Below are positions 45,640 to 55,857 of a DNA stretch of 60,804 bases, piece by piece. Position numbers and translations under genes: made by a program. The notes under the pieces were generated by a model. The model did no database searches, had not been told where the DNA came from, and saw only the letters and a list, made by a program, of their open reading frames with translations. How positions within the stretch are numbered: the first letter of the stretch is position 1; every line of letters starts with the position of its first letter. The stretch comes from Phlegmacium glaucopus (taxonomy: Eukaryota > Basidiomycota > Agaricomycetes > Agaricales > Cortinariaceae): contig MU130038.1 in the NCBI GenBank assembly GCA_015039465.1, positions 1-60,804 of the forward strand. Direction: 5' to 3'.

Positions 45640-46590
45640 TGTTCAACATGTAGCAAGGTACCAAAATAACAAGCCCTATAGATGTGCCTCAACAAACTTT
45701 TGGTAGGATGAAGTAATGAAGTTGTTGACATGCCATGTGCTACTTGACCCATGGATGTTTTGCCACCATTGGTCAAAATTCAAGGGTTCAGCAGTTCAAG
45801 CCTGGGGCTTCTCGTGCCGAGTTCTAAAAAAGTAGTCAGACCTTTCTGTCCAACGGGTGTGTTGAGCATTTTTTTGCCAGTTGCTGTCCGTGGGCCTCCA
45901 TGATTTGAAGCATAGTTATTTCCCTGACCTATGAATATAACCGTTATAAAATGAATGAGAAAGGCAAAAGAAATAGACCTGTATGACAATAGTAAAGACC
46001 ACAAATGATATCAAGCCCAAGTTGACTCAGTCTGTCATCACACAGGGTTGAACCTTCGCTTGTGTTAATAACAATGCCATGACACTGTAGTGTGGCAGCA
46101 GTTGTTAATCCTTCAAGGACATCATCAAAACTTAGTGTTGCAATGGCAAGACGCTACACAATCCCACTATGTAATAATGCAGACCAAGCTACATGAGGGT
46201 CTCTGAGGTGGGCAGTGTTAGGGGATACTCATTGTATCCACCTCTATGAATGCTTAGTATGTATTTACCTTCACTTTCTCTATGATTGTATTTCATACTG
46301 CATTACCCTTATCCTACTCCTTGTGTGTACTCCCTTATTGTTGTAGTAGTAGTCCCTTCGCCAATGACATTGTAACTGATGACATGTTTGTATTTGGTAT
46401 CTACCTCACCCTACCTTCTATTATGTCCTAGCTGCATATAGTCATATTAGCTCACATGCTTGTAGTATATAGGCATAAGGTGCTTATATTTGATAAGCAC
46501 CTTTGTATTTCACTTGATTTCCAGGTCCCTTATATCCTCTAACAGGCAGCACATTGTTGTATTGAATGTGCAGGGGAACCTGAATGAAAT
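45640..46590 (-). pseudogene. Transposon-associated hypothetical gene relic, split by a solo LTR
   Basis: On the minus strand a spliced coding sequence can be followed: CAAHLRDPHVAWSALLHSGIV, then after one in-frame stop RLAIATLSFDDVLEGL and LSQLGLDIICGLYYCHTG. An intron follows (about 45917-45975, GT-AG), then GNNYASNHGGPRTATGKK. The pattern (SGI-x-WRLA, L-x-LD-I-x-G-Y-x-x-x-TG, a GQ/N-rich turn) resembles a gene of unknown function that accompanies transposons in many Agaricomycetes. The frame reads through cleanly when the LTR at 46216-46544 plus one GGCAG are removed. It has at least one stop and no start or end, so it is not functional. Confidence 0.5.
46216..46544 (+). repeat. Solo LTR, family B (copy 3)
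   Basis: 329 bases, TGTTAGGGGATACTC to CCTCTAACA, flanked on both sides by GGCAG (46211-46215 and 46545-46549). Contains the AAGGTGCTTATA...ATAAGCACCTT hairpin, equivalent to the GGTGGTTATC hairpin of copy 1. Confidence 0.9.
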
Positions 46591-46599
46591 ATAGCTAAA

Positions 46600-46770
46600 G
46601 GTTATTAGACCTCAGTGATAATAAACACTATGTATTTGAGGATATATACCTAAAGGTTATTAGCTAAAAAGAGAGTAAGTAATAAGTATAATACAATGAC
46701 TGAAAAGACTTACACCTCAGTGATAATAAACACTGAGGTGTCACATAAACGAGAGTGATCCTTAAGTAAA
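46600..46770. repeat. Fragment with copia-LTR-like stem-loop
   Basis: Contains ACCTCAGTG/CACTGAGGT (46714-46739), the same stem as in the copia LTR with a different loop. A repeated AGGTTATTAG...CCTCAGTGATAATAAACACT unit occurs at about 46608 and 46712. Probably a worn LTR of a related family; no TATA-like motif is evident. Confidence 0.35.
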
Positions 46771-46943
46771 AGAAATTATGTAATGTTAAGTATACGGATA
46801 AGTAGTGTAATTAGTTCAACATGTTGTTCATATGCAAAATAATCTTGTTGTGTGAATTTGTAGTTGGATAGATGAACTGGAATGGTGATTGCAGGGGTAA
46901 TAGAATGTGGCAAGGGCCTGGCAGGAAGAAATGTGCAGAATTG

Positions 46944-47205
46944 TGTTAGGGCAACCTAATCAGACTAGCAGGGGATCCAAAGTTAATAATATTTATAAGT
47001 AATAGGTTACATCAACTCACCTAGCAGGGGATCCAAAGAGGAATGGATGGGGATCCCTGCTAGGCTGTGGGGTATTTAAGTACTAATATGGACATAACAG
47101 AGATATAAAATAAATAGAGGAATGATACAATAATAATTAATTAATTAATTAAGAAGTGGTGTGACATGAAAAATAAAAATAAAAGACGGAGTGAACTGGT
47201 GATGT
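46944..47205 (-). repeat. Solo LTR, family E (copy 3), truncated
   Basis: The reversed end TGTTAGGGCAAC, then CCTAGCAGGGGATCC and the AATAAA-rich middle, match copies 1 and 2 reversed. It stops where the family C LTR begins at 47206. The expected other end (GTGTCCCCTAACA) is not found after 47774, so part was deleted. Confidence 0.7.
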
Positions 47206-47774
47206 TGTTAAGTTTAAAACAAAGGAGTCACGTCGGAGTTACTCCGGAATGGAACCAGAACAGTAAGCGGAAAGGATGTTGGCCTCAGTGTATGTGCTGT
47301 GCCACCCAGCTCCTACAATGTCCTGATTTCGGAACTAGAAGAGAACGGAAAGTTGGAAGACCTCAGTGACTTAGAGGACGAACAAGAGGAGGAAACAAAG
47401 TTGATATTCGAACTGAGGGAAAACATACAAGTTTCGAGTACTTAAATAAATAAAGGAATAGCAACCGAAATATAAAAGATAAATATAAGTGCTGCGTTCT
47501 GCTCCTGGGAAGGTCCTGCATTCTTGGGTGAATAATCCATGGCGGGTATGCTGACTGATGGTGGGAAGGATGATGACAAAGAATAGTGGTAGTGGCAAAG
47601 AAGTGGTAACGGGTTTGGAGTATAGACGGAAGAACCGGAATGACACGGAGAAGTCTCGGAGTTGAACATAGGAAGAGTAGTTCAGGATATAAGGGAAGGC
47701 ACTGTACGGAGTACGGACTACCAGAAACAGCTCTGACGGAGCCGGACCGGAGTAACATATAACGGAATGTAACA
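47206..47774 (-). repeat. Solo LTR, family C (copy 3)
   Basis: 569 bases, reversed: TGTTAAGTTTAAAAC to GGAATGTAACA. Flanks GATGT and CCATG do not match, consistent with a deletion on one side. Long ORFs across it on the minus strand (47363-47877) are an LTR feature seen in all family C copies and are not genes. Confidence 0.75.
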
Positions 47775-47829
47775 CCATGTATATTTGTTGTTGTATATGT
47801 ATACTCGTCATTGTACACATGTTTTGTAA

Positions 47830-48040
47830 GAAAACTAGATGCAAAGTCTCAGTGTTTGCGTGCCAAACAACTAGCATTGTGTAAATACCTAGATACGAAG
47901 TCTAGGTAACTTGTAAGTAAAATGTAGTAAGAGAAATAAGTAGAATATATCTTACCTCAGCATTTGCATGCCAAACAACTGAGGTAAATTACTGAAACGA
48001 GTCTGTATTTATACTAGAAATACCGTAGTGTACTCTAAGT
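47830..48040 (-). repeat. Diverged copia-type LTR relic with two stem-loops
   Basis: Order and spacing match the copia LTR: a TACCTAGA/TCTAGGTA stem (47886-47908), the AAGTAAAATGTAGTAAGAGAAATAAG stretch, a TTACCTCAG/CTGAGGTAA stem (47952-47987) and, on the minus strand, a TATA-like GTATAAATAC upstream of the stems. The loops are unrelated to those of the copia LTR. Ends not defined. Confidence 0.6.
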
Positions 48041-48198
48041 AATTATTGATGGTGTGGGAAAAAAAATGGATAACAAAAGAATAATGAAATTAACTGGGCA
48101 AATGTGGCTGGGCCACATTTGTGTCGATGCCCGTCGATCCCTGAGACTACGGAGCTCGGATGTGTTTGCTATTCCAATATGTTTTTGTCATTGTAAGC

Positions 48199-48257
48199 AT
48201 GTATTTGTGGTGGTAACATGTATTTGTGGTGGTAACGTGTATTTGTGGTGGTACATG
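48199..48257. repeat. Three tandem copies of a 19-base unit
   Basis: The unit ATGTATTTGTGGTGGTAAC is repeated three times with one or two changes. G/T-rich on one strand. No other feature. Confidence 0.7.
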
Positions 48258-48299
48258 TGTATAAGTAAAAAGTTGGTAGTGAAATTAAAAAATTAAAAA

Positions 48300-48665
48300 A
48301 ACAAACCCACCCCCCTAGCAAAGGGGGTAGAGCCGTCGTCGTGTGGTGACATGGTGGCATGGTGACATGGCAGGTGGTGGTGGGTCATTGTGGGGTTCAT
48401 CATTGTTAGCCACTGTTGTTGTTTGTCTTGGTCACTTGAAGCTAGTAAGTAAAAGATTAGTATAGTGAAATAAAAATAATAATAAAAATAAAATAAAAAC
48501 CACCCCCCTAGCAAGGGGGGTAGAGCCATCATCGTGGTTGCTAGCCATCATGGTAATTCATGGCCATCACTGGAAGCTAATAACTGGGGGTTAGTATAGT
48601 GAAATAAAAAGATATAAAAAAAAGACATACTACCCCTCTAGTGAAGGGGGTAGAGCCGTCGTTGT
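48300..48665. repeat. Three spaced repeats with a CCCCCTAGCAAAGGGGGTAGAG core
   Basis: Units at about 48307-48337, 48501-48532 and 48630-48663 each carry a C-run, CTAG, a G-run and GTAGAGCC(G/A)TC, forming a short stem. Each is preceded by AGTATAGTGAAATAAAAA and an A-rich tract. Spacing is about 190 and 130 bases. Non-coding; the strong ACCACC bias of the flanks is simple sequence. Confidence 0.65.
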
Positions 48666-49161
48666 CATCCAGCATCATCCAGCGTCATTACCATCCTCAT
48701 AATCTGTTGTTCTTGTGCTCATTTGTCCTTGTTGTTGTTCACAGTTGTGATATGGCAGTGTAGCAGTGGTGGTGGTTGTAAAGGTGGTGGGTGGTGATGG
48801 TGTGATGGTGTGAGATGACAAGTTGTTTGTAGTTGATTTGTGAGATGTCACACATGGTCATGTGACCACCTCACAGCTTAAAAAAAATACATTATTCTGA
48901 TGGTAGACATTGCCAGCTTGAATGTATAACTTAAGCATTGTTATATAATTTTAATTATTTTAATAATAAGATTTATTTCTGTGTTACTTTGGAACTGTGG
49001 ATTCCGATGGGATCAGAGTTGGAGTCCACTTGGAATCCACTTGGAATTGAGTTGGAATTCCCAATTTGGATTTGGACTCGGAGTCCAAGTGGATTCCGAG
49101 TGGAATACATTCCAACCAAAGTCACAAAATTGAGGGGGTTACCTGCCAGAAAATATTCTGC
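48666..49161. other. Spacer with GTGGTGG-rich and GGAATCC-rich patches
   Basis: Positions 48755-48830 are G/T simple sequence. Positions 49005-49115 hold repeated TGGAGTCCACTTGGAATCC-type units running in both orientations, so they can fold back. No gene. Confidence 0.45.
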
Positions 49162-49828
49162 TCGGTATCGCGCACCAATACTGATTGGTAGCATGAGAAG
49201 AAAGCTTAAAAGTTGCCATCATGAAAATAAGCAGACTTTGAATTCAGTTACCTATTTTGGAAGCAGCCCTGAATCACATTCCTGGTCAATAAAATCATTT
49301 GTTCAACATTATCATCCTCATTGCTCATCATATCCTCAATGTCTGTCACCATGCTCTCCATCATTTACACTATTGACATGCTCCTAAGCATCTACCATCC
49401 ATTTGTTCCTTGGCTAGCAATCCAACAAAGCGATCAATCTACTATTTGCATCAGTCATCGGCTCGCATTTGATTGTATCTTTGGTCCATCATTTCAAGAA
49501 TGGCCTCTTTATGGACGCATCAGCTACATCTCCCATTATGTCAGAGGCTTTGTCATTGTTGTTGTGGCTATGGACCCACAAGTTTTCGCTTCAGCCATCT
49601 ATCTTGTCATCCCTTGCTCTTGGATTGCACTCAGTCCCCTATCCTCAATTATCTACCTCTTATCTTATCATTCACTGCCAAAACCATCATTCACGTGGTA
49701 CCTGAAGCCTTCCCACCCTCTTTATGACAATTTAGGAAGTCCAGGAGGATCATGACTAAGCAGGAATTGCAGATGAATCAGCAGCAGAGGATTATTCTTG
49801 CAGTGTGTCAAGTGTTATCAAGGCTGCG
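49162..49828 (+). repeat. Left arm (U) of a large inverted repeat
   Basis: 667 bases from about ATCGCGCACCAATACTG to CAAGTGTTATCAAGGCTGCG. It is found again in reverse at 50573-51830 (minus a nested LTR). ORFs across it on both strands (for example 49321-49755) are hydrophobic and lack family motifs; I do not call a gene. Confidence 0.75.
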
Positions 49829-50572
49829 CTATAAATCGTTGTTAGTGATTATAGCCTAGACTGCTTGAGGAGCAATGAAGACTACAAAGACAACCAGAGA
49901 GCGTTGGACCAGTCTTTAGATCAAAGGACTCCCTGTTATTCGTTTAGGGAAGGCTTAGCCTGTGACTTGTAACACACAACAGAAGGGAGAGAGTAGAAGA
50001 CAAGGAGGATGAGGATGAAGGAAGAGAAGGAGGAGGATGAAGGTCTTGGAAGATGAATGAGGTATAAGACAAGGATGAGGATGAGCAAGAGAGAGTCTTC
50101 AGTAAGACTATAGCGGTTGAGGGATAGGGGATAGATTGACAGTAAGGGGCAAGAAAAGCAAACTTAAGGGAGGAATTCACTGGAATTCCACTGAAATGAT
50201 GAAAGTGGGGGGTAAGAATGGATTGAACTGAACTACCTATCCTGGTACAAAAGAGCAGTATTTATACCTAAGGATGAGGCTATGTAAAACAAATAAAAAA
50301 AGAAAGGAGTACGTGCTGTCAGAAGAGGAATGAAGAAAGGACAGCTGCGAGAAGAAAAGAACAATGGAAAAGAAAAAGGAACAGTAAAAGAATCTGCAAA
50401 GTGTCAAAGTGCGAGAGAAAAGAAGAGAAGGCAGTGTACACAGTCCAATAGCAAAAATATATCAACTCCATAGCCATGTGGTCATGTCAAAAATATGAAA
50501 GGTCCTGAGTCAACACTTGAAAGGCGCAGCCTTGTTCCCGAGAAAACACTACTTGCCCATGGTCCCATGTCA
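49829..50572 (-). repeat. LTR-like unit in the centre of the inverted repeat (copy 1)
   Basis: 744 bases; on the minus strand TGACATGGGACCATGGGCAAG ... GATTTATAG. It carries a promoter-like GGTATAAATACTGCTC followed by a C/T-rich leader, which is LTR-like, but the ends are not TG...CA. It lies exactly between the inverted arms (AAGGCTGCG on the left, CGCAGCCTT on the right). A second copy lies on the plus strand at 51831-52475. Confidence 0.65.
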
Positions 50573-51830
50573 CGCAGCCTTGATAACACTTGACACACTG
50601 CGAGAATAATCCTCTGCTGCTGATTCATCTGCAATTCCTGCTTAGTTGTGATCCTCCTGGACCTTCCTAAATTGTCATAAAGAGGGTGGGAAGGCTTCAG
50701 GTACCGCGTGAATGATGGTTTTGGCAGTGAATGATAAGATAAGAGGTAGATGAGTGAGGATAGGGGACTGAGTGAAATCCAAGAGCGAGGGATGGCAAGA
50801 TAGATGGCTGAGGGGAAGACTTGTGGGTCCATAGCCACAACAACAATGACAAAGCCTTGTACATAATGGGAGATGTAGTTGATGCGTCCATAAAGGGGCC
50901 GTTCTTGAAATGATGGACCAAGGATACGATCAAACACGAGCCGATGACCGACGCGAATAGTAGATTGATCGCTTTGCTGGATCACTAGCCAAGGAACGAA
51001 CGGATGGTATATGCTTAGGAGCATGTCGATAGTGAAAAAAAATGGAGAGCATAGTGTGAGACATTGAGAGTATGATGAGCGAAGGTGTTAAGTTTAAAGC
51101 AAAGGAGAAGTCACGTCGGAGTTACTCCGGAACGGAACCGGAACAGTAACCCGGAAAGGACGTTGGCCTCAGCGTATGTGCTGTGCCGCCCAGCTCCTAA
51201 GGTGTCCTGATTTCGGAACGGAAGAAAAAGTAATAAGTCGGAAGACCTCAGTGACTTAGAGGAAAAACAAGAGGAGGGGAACTAAGTTGATATTCGAACT
51301 AAGGGAAAACATACAAGTTCGAGTACTTTAAATATAAAGAGAATTGCAACCGAAATATAGAATATAAATATAAGTGCTGCGCTCTGCTCCCGGGAAAGGT
51401 CCTGCATTCTTGGGTGAATAATCCATGGCTGGTGTGCTGACTGATAGTGGGAAAGCGATGACAAAGGAATAGTGTTATGACGAAGGTGTGGTAAGGTGTT
51501 TGGAATATCGTCGGAAGAGTCGGAATGATACGGAGAAGTCTCGGAGTCGGACGTAGGGGGAGTAGAGTCGGAAACGAGGGAGAGTACTGGAACGGAGTAC
51601 GGACTACCGGAAACGACTCCAACGGAGTCGGACCGGAGTAACGTGTGACGGAATGTGACGGAATGTAACAGAAGGGGATGTTATCGTTGAACGAATGATT
51701 TTGTTGACCAGGAACACGATTCAGGGCTGCTTCCAAAATAGGTAAGTGAATGTGAAGTCTGCTTATTTTCATGATGGCGACTTTTAAGCTTTCTTCTCAC
51801 GCTACCAATCAGTATTGGTGTGCGATAGCG
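50573..51830 (-). repeat. Right arm (U reversed) of the large inverted repeat
   Basis: Reverse-complement match to 49162-49828 from CGCAGCCTTGATAACACTTG to GCGATAGCGCG, interrupted by the family C LTR at 51086-51670. The ORF at 50482-51024 is the reversed equivalent of 49321-49755. Confidence 0.75.
51086..51670 (-). repeat. Solo LTR, family C (copy 4)
   Basis: 585 bases, reversed: TGTTAAGTTTAAAGC to GGAATGTAACA, flanked by GAAGG on both sides (51081-51085 and 51671-51675). It splits the right arm of the large inverted repeat; the left arm shows the unoccupied site. Confidence 0.9.
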
Positions 51831-52475
51831 CGACATGGGATCATGGGCAAGTAGTATTTTCTCAGGAACAAGGCTGCGCCTTTCAAGTGTTGACTCAGGA
51901 CCTTTCACATTTTTGACATGACCACACACCTATGGAGTTGATATATTTTTGCTATTGGACTATGTACACTGCCTTCTCTTCTTTTCTCTTGCACTTTGAC
52001 ACTTTACAGATTTTTTTATTGTTCCTTCTTCTTTTCCATTGTTCTTTTCTTCTTGCAGCCCTCCTCTCTTTATCTTTCTTTCTTTGACAGCACATACTTC
52101 TTTCTTTTTATTGTTCTACATAGCCTCATCCTTAGGGTATAAATACTGCTCTTTTGTACCAGGATAGGTAGTTTTCTCCCAATTCATTCTTACTCCCCAA
52201 CAGTCATCTTCTCAGTGGAATTCCAGTGAATTCCTCCCTCTAAGTTCGCTTTTTCAGTCCTTTACTGTCAACCTACTGTCAACTGCTATAGTCTTACTGA
52301 AGACTCTTTCTCATTCATCCTCATCCTCCTCATCTCTATTCTCACCCCCTACCTCTGTGTGTTACAAGTCAAGGTTACACCTTCCCTAAATGAACAACAG
52401 GGAGACTCTTGACCTAAAGACTGGTCCACTGCTCTCTGGTTGGTGTTATATAACAACACAAACAACAATTTATAG
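51831..52475 (+). repeat. LTR-like unit (copy 2)
   Basis: About 645 bases matching the reverse of 49829-50572: ACATGGGATCATGGGCAAG, TTGCTATTGGACTATGTACACTGCC, the promoter-like GGTATAAATACTGCTC near 52137, the C/T-rich leader and the AACAATTTATAG end. About 100 bases shorter than copy 1, mostly in the leader. Confidence 0.65.
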
Positions 52476-52519
52476 CAGTCTGACCTCACCGCAGGTACAT
52501 CCCTGCAATCAGTACTTTT

Positions 52520-52830
52520 CTGTCCCCCACCAGATCTGATCAGATCTGATCAGAACTGTTATATCTGACCAGATCTGCTCAGATCTGCTCAGATTCTGAG
52601 TGGATCCAAGTGGATCTGAGAAAATAGAGACCTACTAGCTACTTCTGTTAAGGTTTGGTTAAGGTTTGGTTAAGGTTTGGGTTAAGGTTTGGGTTAAGGT
52701 TTGGTTAGGGTTTTATTAAGGTTAGGGAGGTATATAGTTGCAATTCTGCTCAGATCTGACCATCTGAGCAGATCTGCTCAGAATGCCTGCCAAATCTGCT
52801 CAGATCTGATCAGATCTGGTGGATCACAGC
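52520..52830. repeat. AGATCTGATC-rich inverted repeat around a GGTTAAGGTTT array
   Basis: Outer ends CCACCAGATCTGATCAG (52528) and CTGATCAGATCTGGTGG (to about 52823) are inverted. Between them are many TCTGCTCAGATCTG units and a tandem array of GGTTAAGGTTTG (about 52646-52722), six to seven units. Flanks on both sides contain TCCCTGCAAT, a possible 10-base target duplication. Probably a MITE-like element. Confidence 0.6.
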
Positions 52831-52849
52831 AAAGACCTCCCTGCAATAC

Positions 52850-53037
52850 TACAAATGCTTATGGGAATACAAGGGCAGGCAATCTGCCCCAAGTTTGACG
52901 ATGTCAAGATGGGTGGGAACATTGAGAAAAGTGATTCCGGGACTCCCTCTCAACTTCTATGATCCCAATTGGTATGCTGGTTTGACTCCAGGTCAGAAAA
53001 TGGAACTCGGCAAAAGAGTCAAAGCCACTGTTATTTA
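52850..53037 (+). pseudogene. Short coding relic, transposon-like
   Basis: One frame reads RWVGTLRKVIPGLPLNFYDP, then NWYAGLTPGQKMELGKRVKA and a stop. The string looks protein-like and recalls sequence I associate with basidiomycete transposon ORFs, but I cannot name the family. No start or neighbouring exon found. Confidence 0.3.
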
Positions 53038-53209
53038 AACAATGCTAGTTTAGTTAGTCACAAGGTATTTACAACATTTGTATGTAGAATCTACTCACAA
53101 TGGAAAGTTACCGAGTTGAGCAGAGATCCATCTTCAAGAAGATGGGGACACAAGCATGACAAGGGTGGCCCAAGCTCATAGCAGGTGAGAGGTCAGGCGT
53201 TGATGAAGA

Positions 53210-53890
53210 ATCCTCAATCACTTAGCTAGGGTGACCCAAGACTAAGTGACTGAGAGCAAACAAAGGGAAGTAGGTGGAAGTGGGAAGCAGGTTGAAATTG
53301 AGCATCGTTGGAGGGTTTGTGAAAGAGATCATATGAGAGATCATATTAAAAGATCATACTAATGTGTGAGAGATTGCTGGTAGAGTTTCAATAGTCACTT
53401 AGCTAGGGTTACCCAAGACTAAGCAATGATCAATGAGAGTAGTGGGAGAAGTGGGTTGAAAATTGAGTGTTGTCTTGTTTGGAAAAACACTTAGTTATCA
53501 ACTTCTTGTTTGGTGTAATGCTTAATTTTCAACCCACTTTTAACTCTGACTTATCTACTCTCTTCCACTCATTGACACCACTTAGACTTGGGTAACCCTA
53601 GCTAAGTGACAACACAACCCACAGTTACACTTTAATTTCCAACCTGCTTCCAACTCTTGTCTACTCTTGTTGCTTAGTCTTGGGTCACCCTAGCTAAGCG
53701 ACAAAGTTTTTAACCTGCTCCCTTCATCTACTCTCACGTAGTCTTGGGTCACCCTAGCTAAGCAATTGAGACTTTGTCAACACTCAGTCTCTCATACAAC
53801 ACAACAGTCTCAATTTCCAACCCACTTCCCACTTTCCCCCGCCTACTCTTAGTCACTTAGTCTGGGTCACGCTAGCTGACTGATTGCTTC
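53210..53890. repeat. Foldback with six copies of a CTTAGCTAGGGTGACCCAAG motif
   Basis: The 30-base motif around CTTAGCTAGGGTGACCCAAG occurs near 53220 and 53397 in one orientation and near 53583, 53663, 53737 and 53856 in the other. The two halves also pair in GTGGGTTGAAAATTGAGT-type sequence around a centre near 53500. Non-coding; the motif itself is not far from palindromic. Confidence 0.65.
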
Positions 53891-54075
53891 ATCTCTCACA
53901 ATCACAATCTTTAGTCCTAAATAATCAACTAGACTTAATTCTATTCCCGACACACTGTTTTCAAACTATCCTAACAGCTATGATTTCCCAAATAAATCTG
54001 TTTAATCAATCTTTTACGCTCTCCAACCGAACAATTCTACACAAGAATGCCACTCAACACTTCCTTCTTGTAAGG

Positions 54076-54230
54076 GGACACCCAATTTCAACCCAAACCT
54101 CAACCTCAGAATCATACATCCCACCTTTCCAACGACCTCCAACCTTCCATCCAACTCCACTTCCATCACCAGTTTACTCCGGAACTCCATAACTCTGTTC
54201 CAACTCCGATCCTCCGGTGATAGGACTGAA
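54076..54230 (+). repeat. Family E LTR fragment
   Basis: GGGGACACCCAATTTCAACCC, then C/A-rich sequence resembling the first quarter of the family E LTRs. Truncated on both sides. Confidence 0.5.
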
Positions 54231-54668
54231 AATTGAATACCTATGGATTATTCATTTTTCATAATATTATTCTTCAATTGAATTAAAAAGATCAATAAAC
54301 CAACCATGAATTAATCTACAAATTGGTAGTGTAAGGGTCAAAAGTGTTGACTACACTTGTTGATTAAACTGGAAATTGCAAAGTTTTGAATGTTAACTCA
54401 GCAGATAACTATGATCTGAATTGATCTATTTATCATACTGTAAAATAACACTACAAAAAGTTCAGACTATAACCATACAAAATCCATAATGGTCTAAATG
54501 AACAATTTGCAATCTAAAGTAACTATCAAGTCTACAACTGTGAATAAATTTGTCATACAAGTCCTAGGACAATATCAGTAAACATCAATAAAGTTCCTGA
54601 AACAGTGAAACACTTTGTGACATTTTGTGACATTTTTGTGACATTTGTGACATTATGATGTTATGAGA
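54231..54668. other. AT-rich spacer with a short TGTGACATTT array
   Basis: Nothing gene-like. Positions 54612-54655 hold about four copies of TTTGTGACAT. Confidence 0.5.
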
Positions 54669-55210
54669 CATAAGTGTGGTCAATAGACTATCATTTGTTA
54701 CACTACAAATTGCATGTCTGGATTAAAACCAATAAATCCATGAATATCCTTATAGACTTGGCACAGGAAAAGTTAAATAAACAATATTGGGTTAGCAATG
54801 TCATGGGGTGTGATTGTGGAGCAACAGAATATTATTAATAAATATTCAGGGGAAGGTTGGTGCCCTAGCAACAGTGGAAGCAGAATAACCAAGATAGTGG
54901 AACCATGTGATTGTGTGGGAATCATGATGATTAAGGATAGGGGGAGTGCTGAACAATCATAAAGATTGTTTCCAGGCACAATAGGCACAGTTCCCATCAA
55001 GAGGGGTGGAAACTACCTAAAATTAGTAACATGGGGCTAAAAATAGACAACCCCTATATTTTCAGGAACAATGTGTGCACATGGTGCCAGAACCAAAGCA
55101 AGGGTACCAGGAAAATTCAAAGTCTTGGAAAGGTTATACTTTCTAGAAAACCCAACTTGCATTATAAGATTGTATAAAGTATTGATTGAGTTATTGTTTT
55201 GAGTAGAGAT
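54669..55210. repeat. Second copy of the 30.3-31.3 kb repeat, internally deleted
   Basis: Matches 30288-30740 closely, then jumps to sequence matching about 31262-31345, so about 520 bases are missing at the joint near 55112. Both GGTTC-rich ends seen in copy 1 are absent here. Confidence 0.8.
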
Positions 55211-55857
55211 CACCTGTAGACCCCACTTATTTGGTTATATTAGATAGGCAGGAGATATGTTTGTTCCGATCTAGTTTGATCAAAGATCTATTTTCTACTG
55301 CTAAGGGCAATAGCGATGCTTAGCTCCTATGGACTTTATCTTTATTTCTCTTCATTGCCCGGCTATGTCCCCAGAGCCTGTGTTTGGTTGTGTGAGGTGT
55401 CAGTTATGGGCTGTAACCAGTTCACATCACACACATGGCATCAATCCCTGACATCACCCCGCTGTCACCACTGTCAACCACTTGTTGCTCATCGTCACCC
55501 ACGATGAGCTCAATGTTTCCCCTCACTTTTCATCCCTCCCTTTCGCTTTTTGGCAGGGGGTAGATACAATATATTAGAATATATTCATGTTGCAATTGGT
55601 ACATTTATATCTATATTAAACCTATTATAATAAAGTGTTCATTTTTGCTCAAAATACCTTCATAAGTATAATGTAAGAGCAAACAGATCATTATTGAAAT
55701 ATATGGAAGGTAGGACAAGTAGATAATTGCAAGGAAGAGAGTGTATCAGGAGTGATAAGCAACAATGATGGGAAGGGGGTAGAAGGGGGCATAGGTGGAA
55801 TTGTCCAGTAATGTCTACTACCCATCATTGTCACTGTCAAGCTCCAATTCATCGGTA
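55211..55857. other. Spacer downstream of the transposon-associated gene
   Basis: No supported gene; the plus ORF at 55316-55507 has no family features. A short CATCAC/TGTCACC-rich patch lies near 55430-55500. Confidence 0.4.

Noticed and set aside
47363..47877. Long minus-strand ORFs of 151 and 168 residues
   Set aside because: They lie in the family C solo LTR and recur with changes in each LTR copy. No coding signature.
49321..49755. ORF of 144 residues in the left inverted-repeat arm (and its reverse twin 50482-51024)
   Set aside because: Open on several frames, no family motif, and conserved only because the DNA is repeated. Treated as a repeat feature.
52646..52722. GGTTAAGGTTT array as an interstitial telomere
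   Set aside because: The unit is not the TTAGGG expected in basidiomycetes and the array sits inside an inverted repeat. An internal satellite is more likely.
53210..53890. CRISPR-like spaced repeats
   Set aside because: The genome is eukaryotic, spacing is irregular, and copies occur in both orientations.
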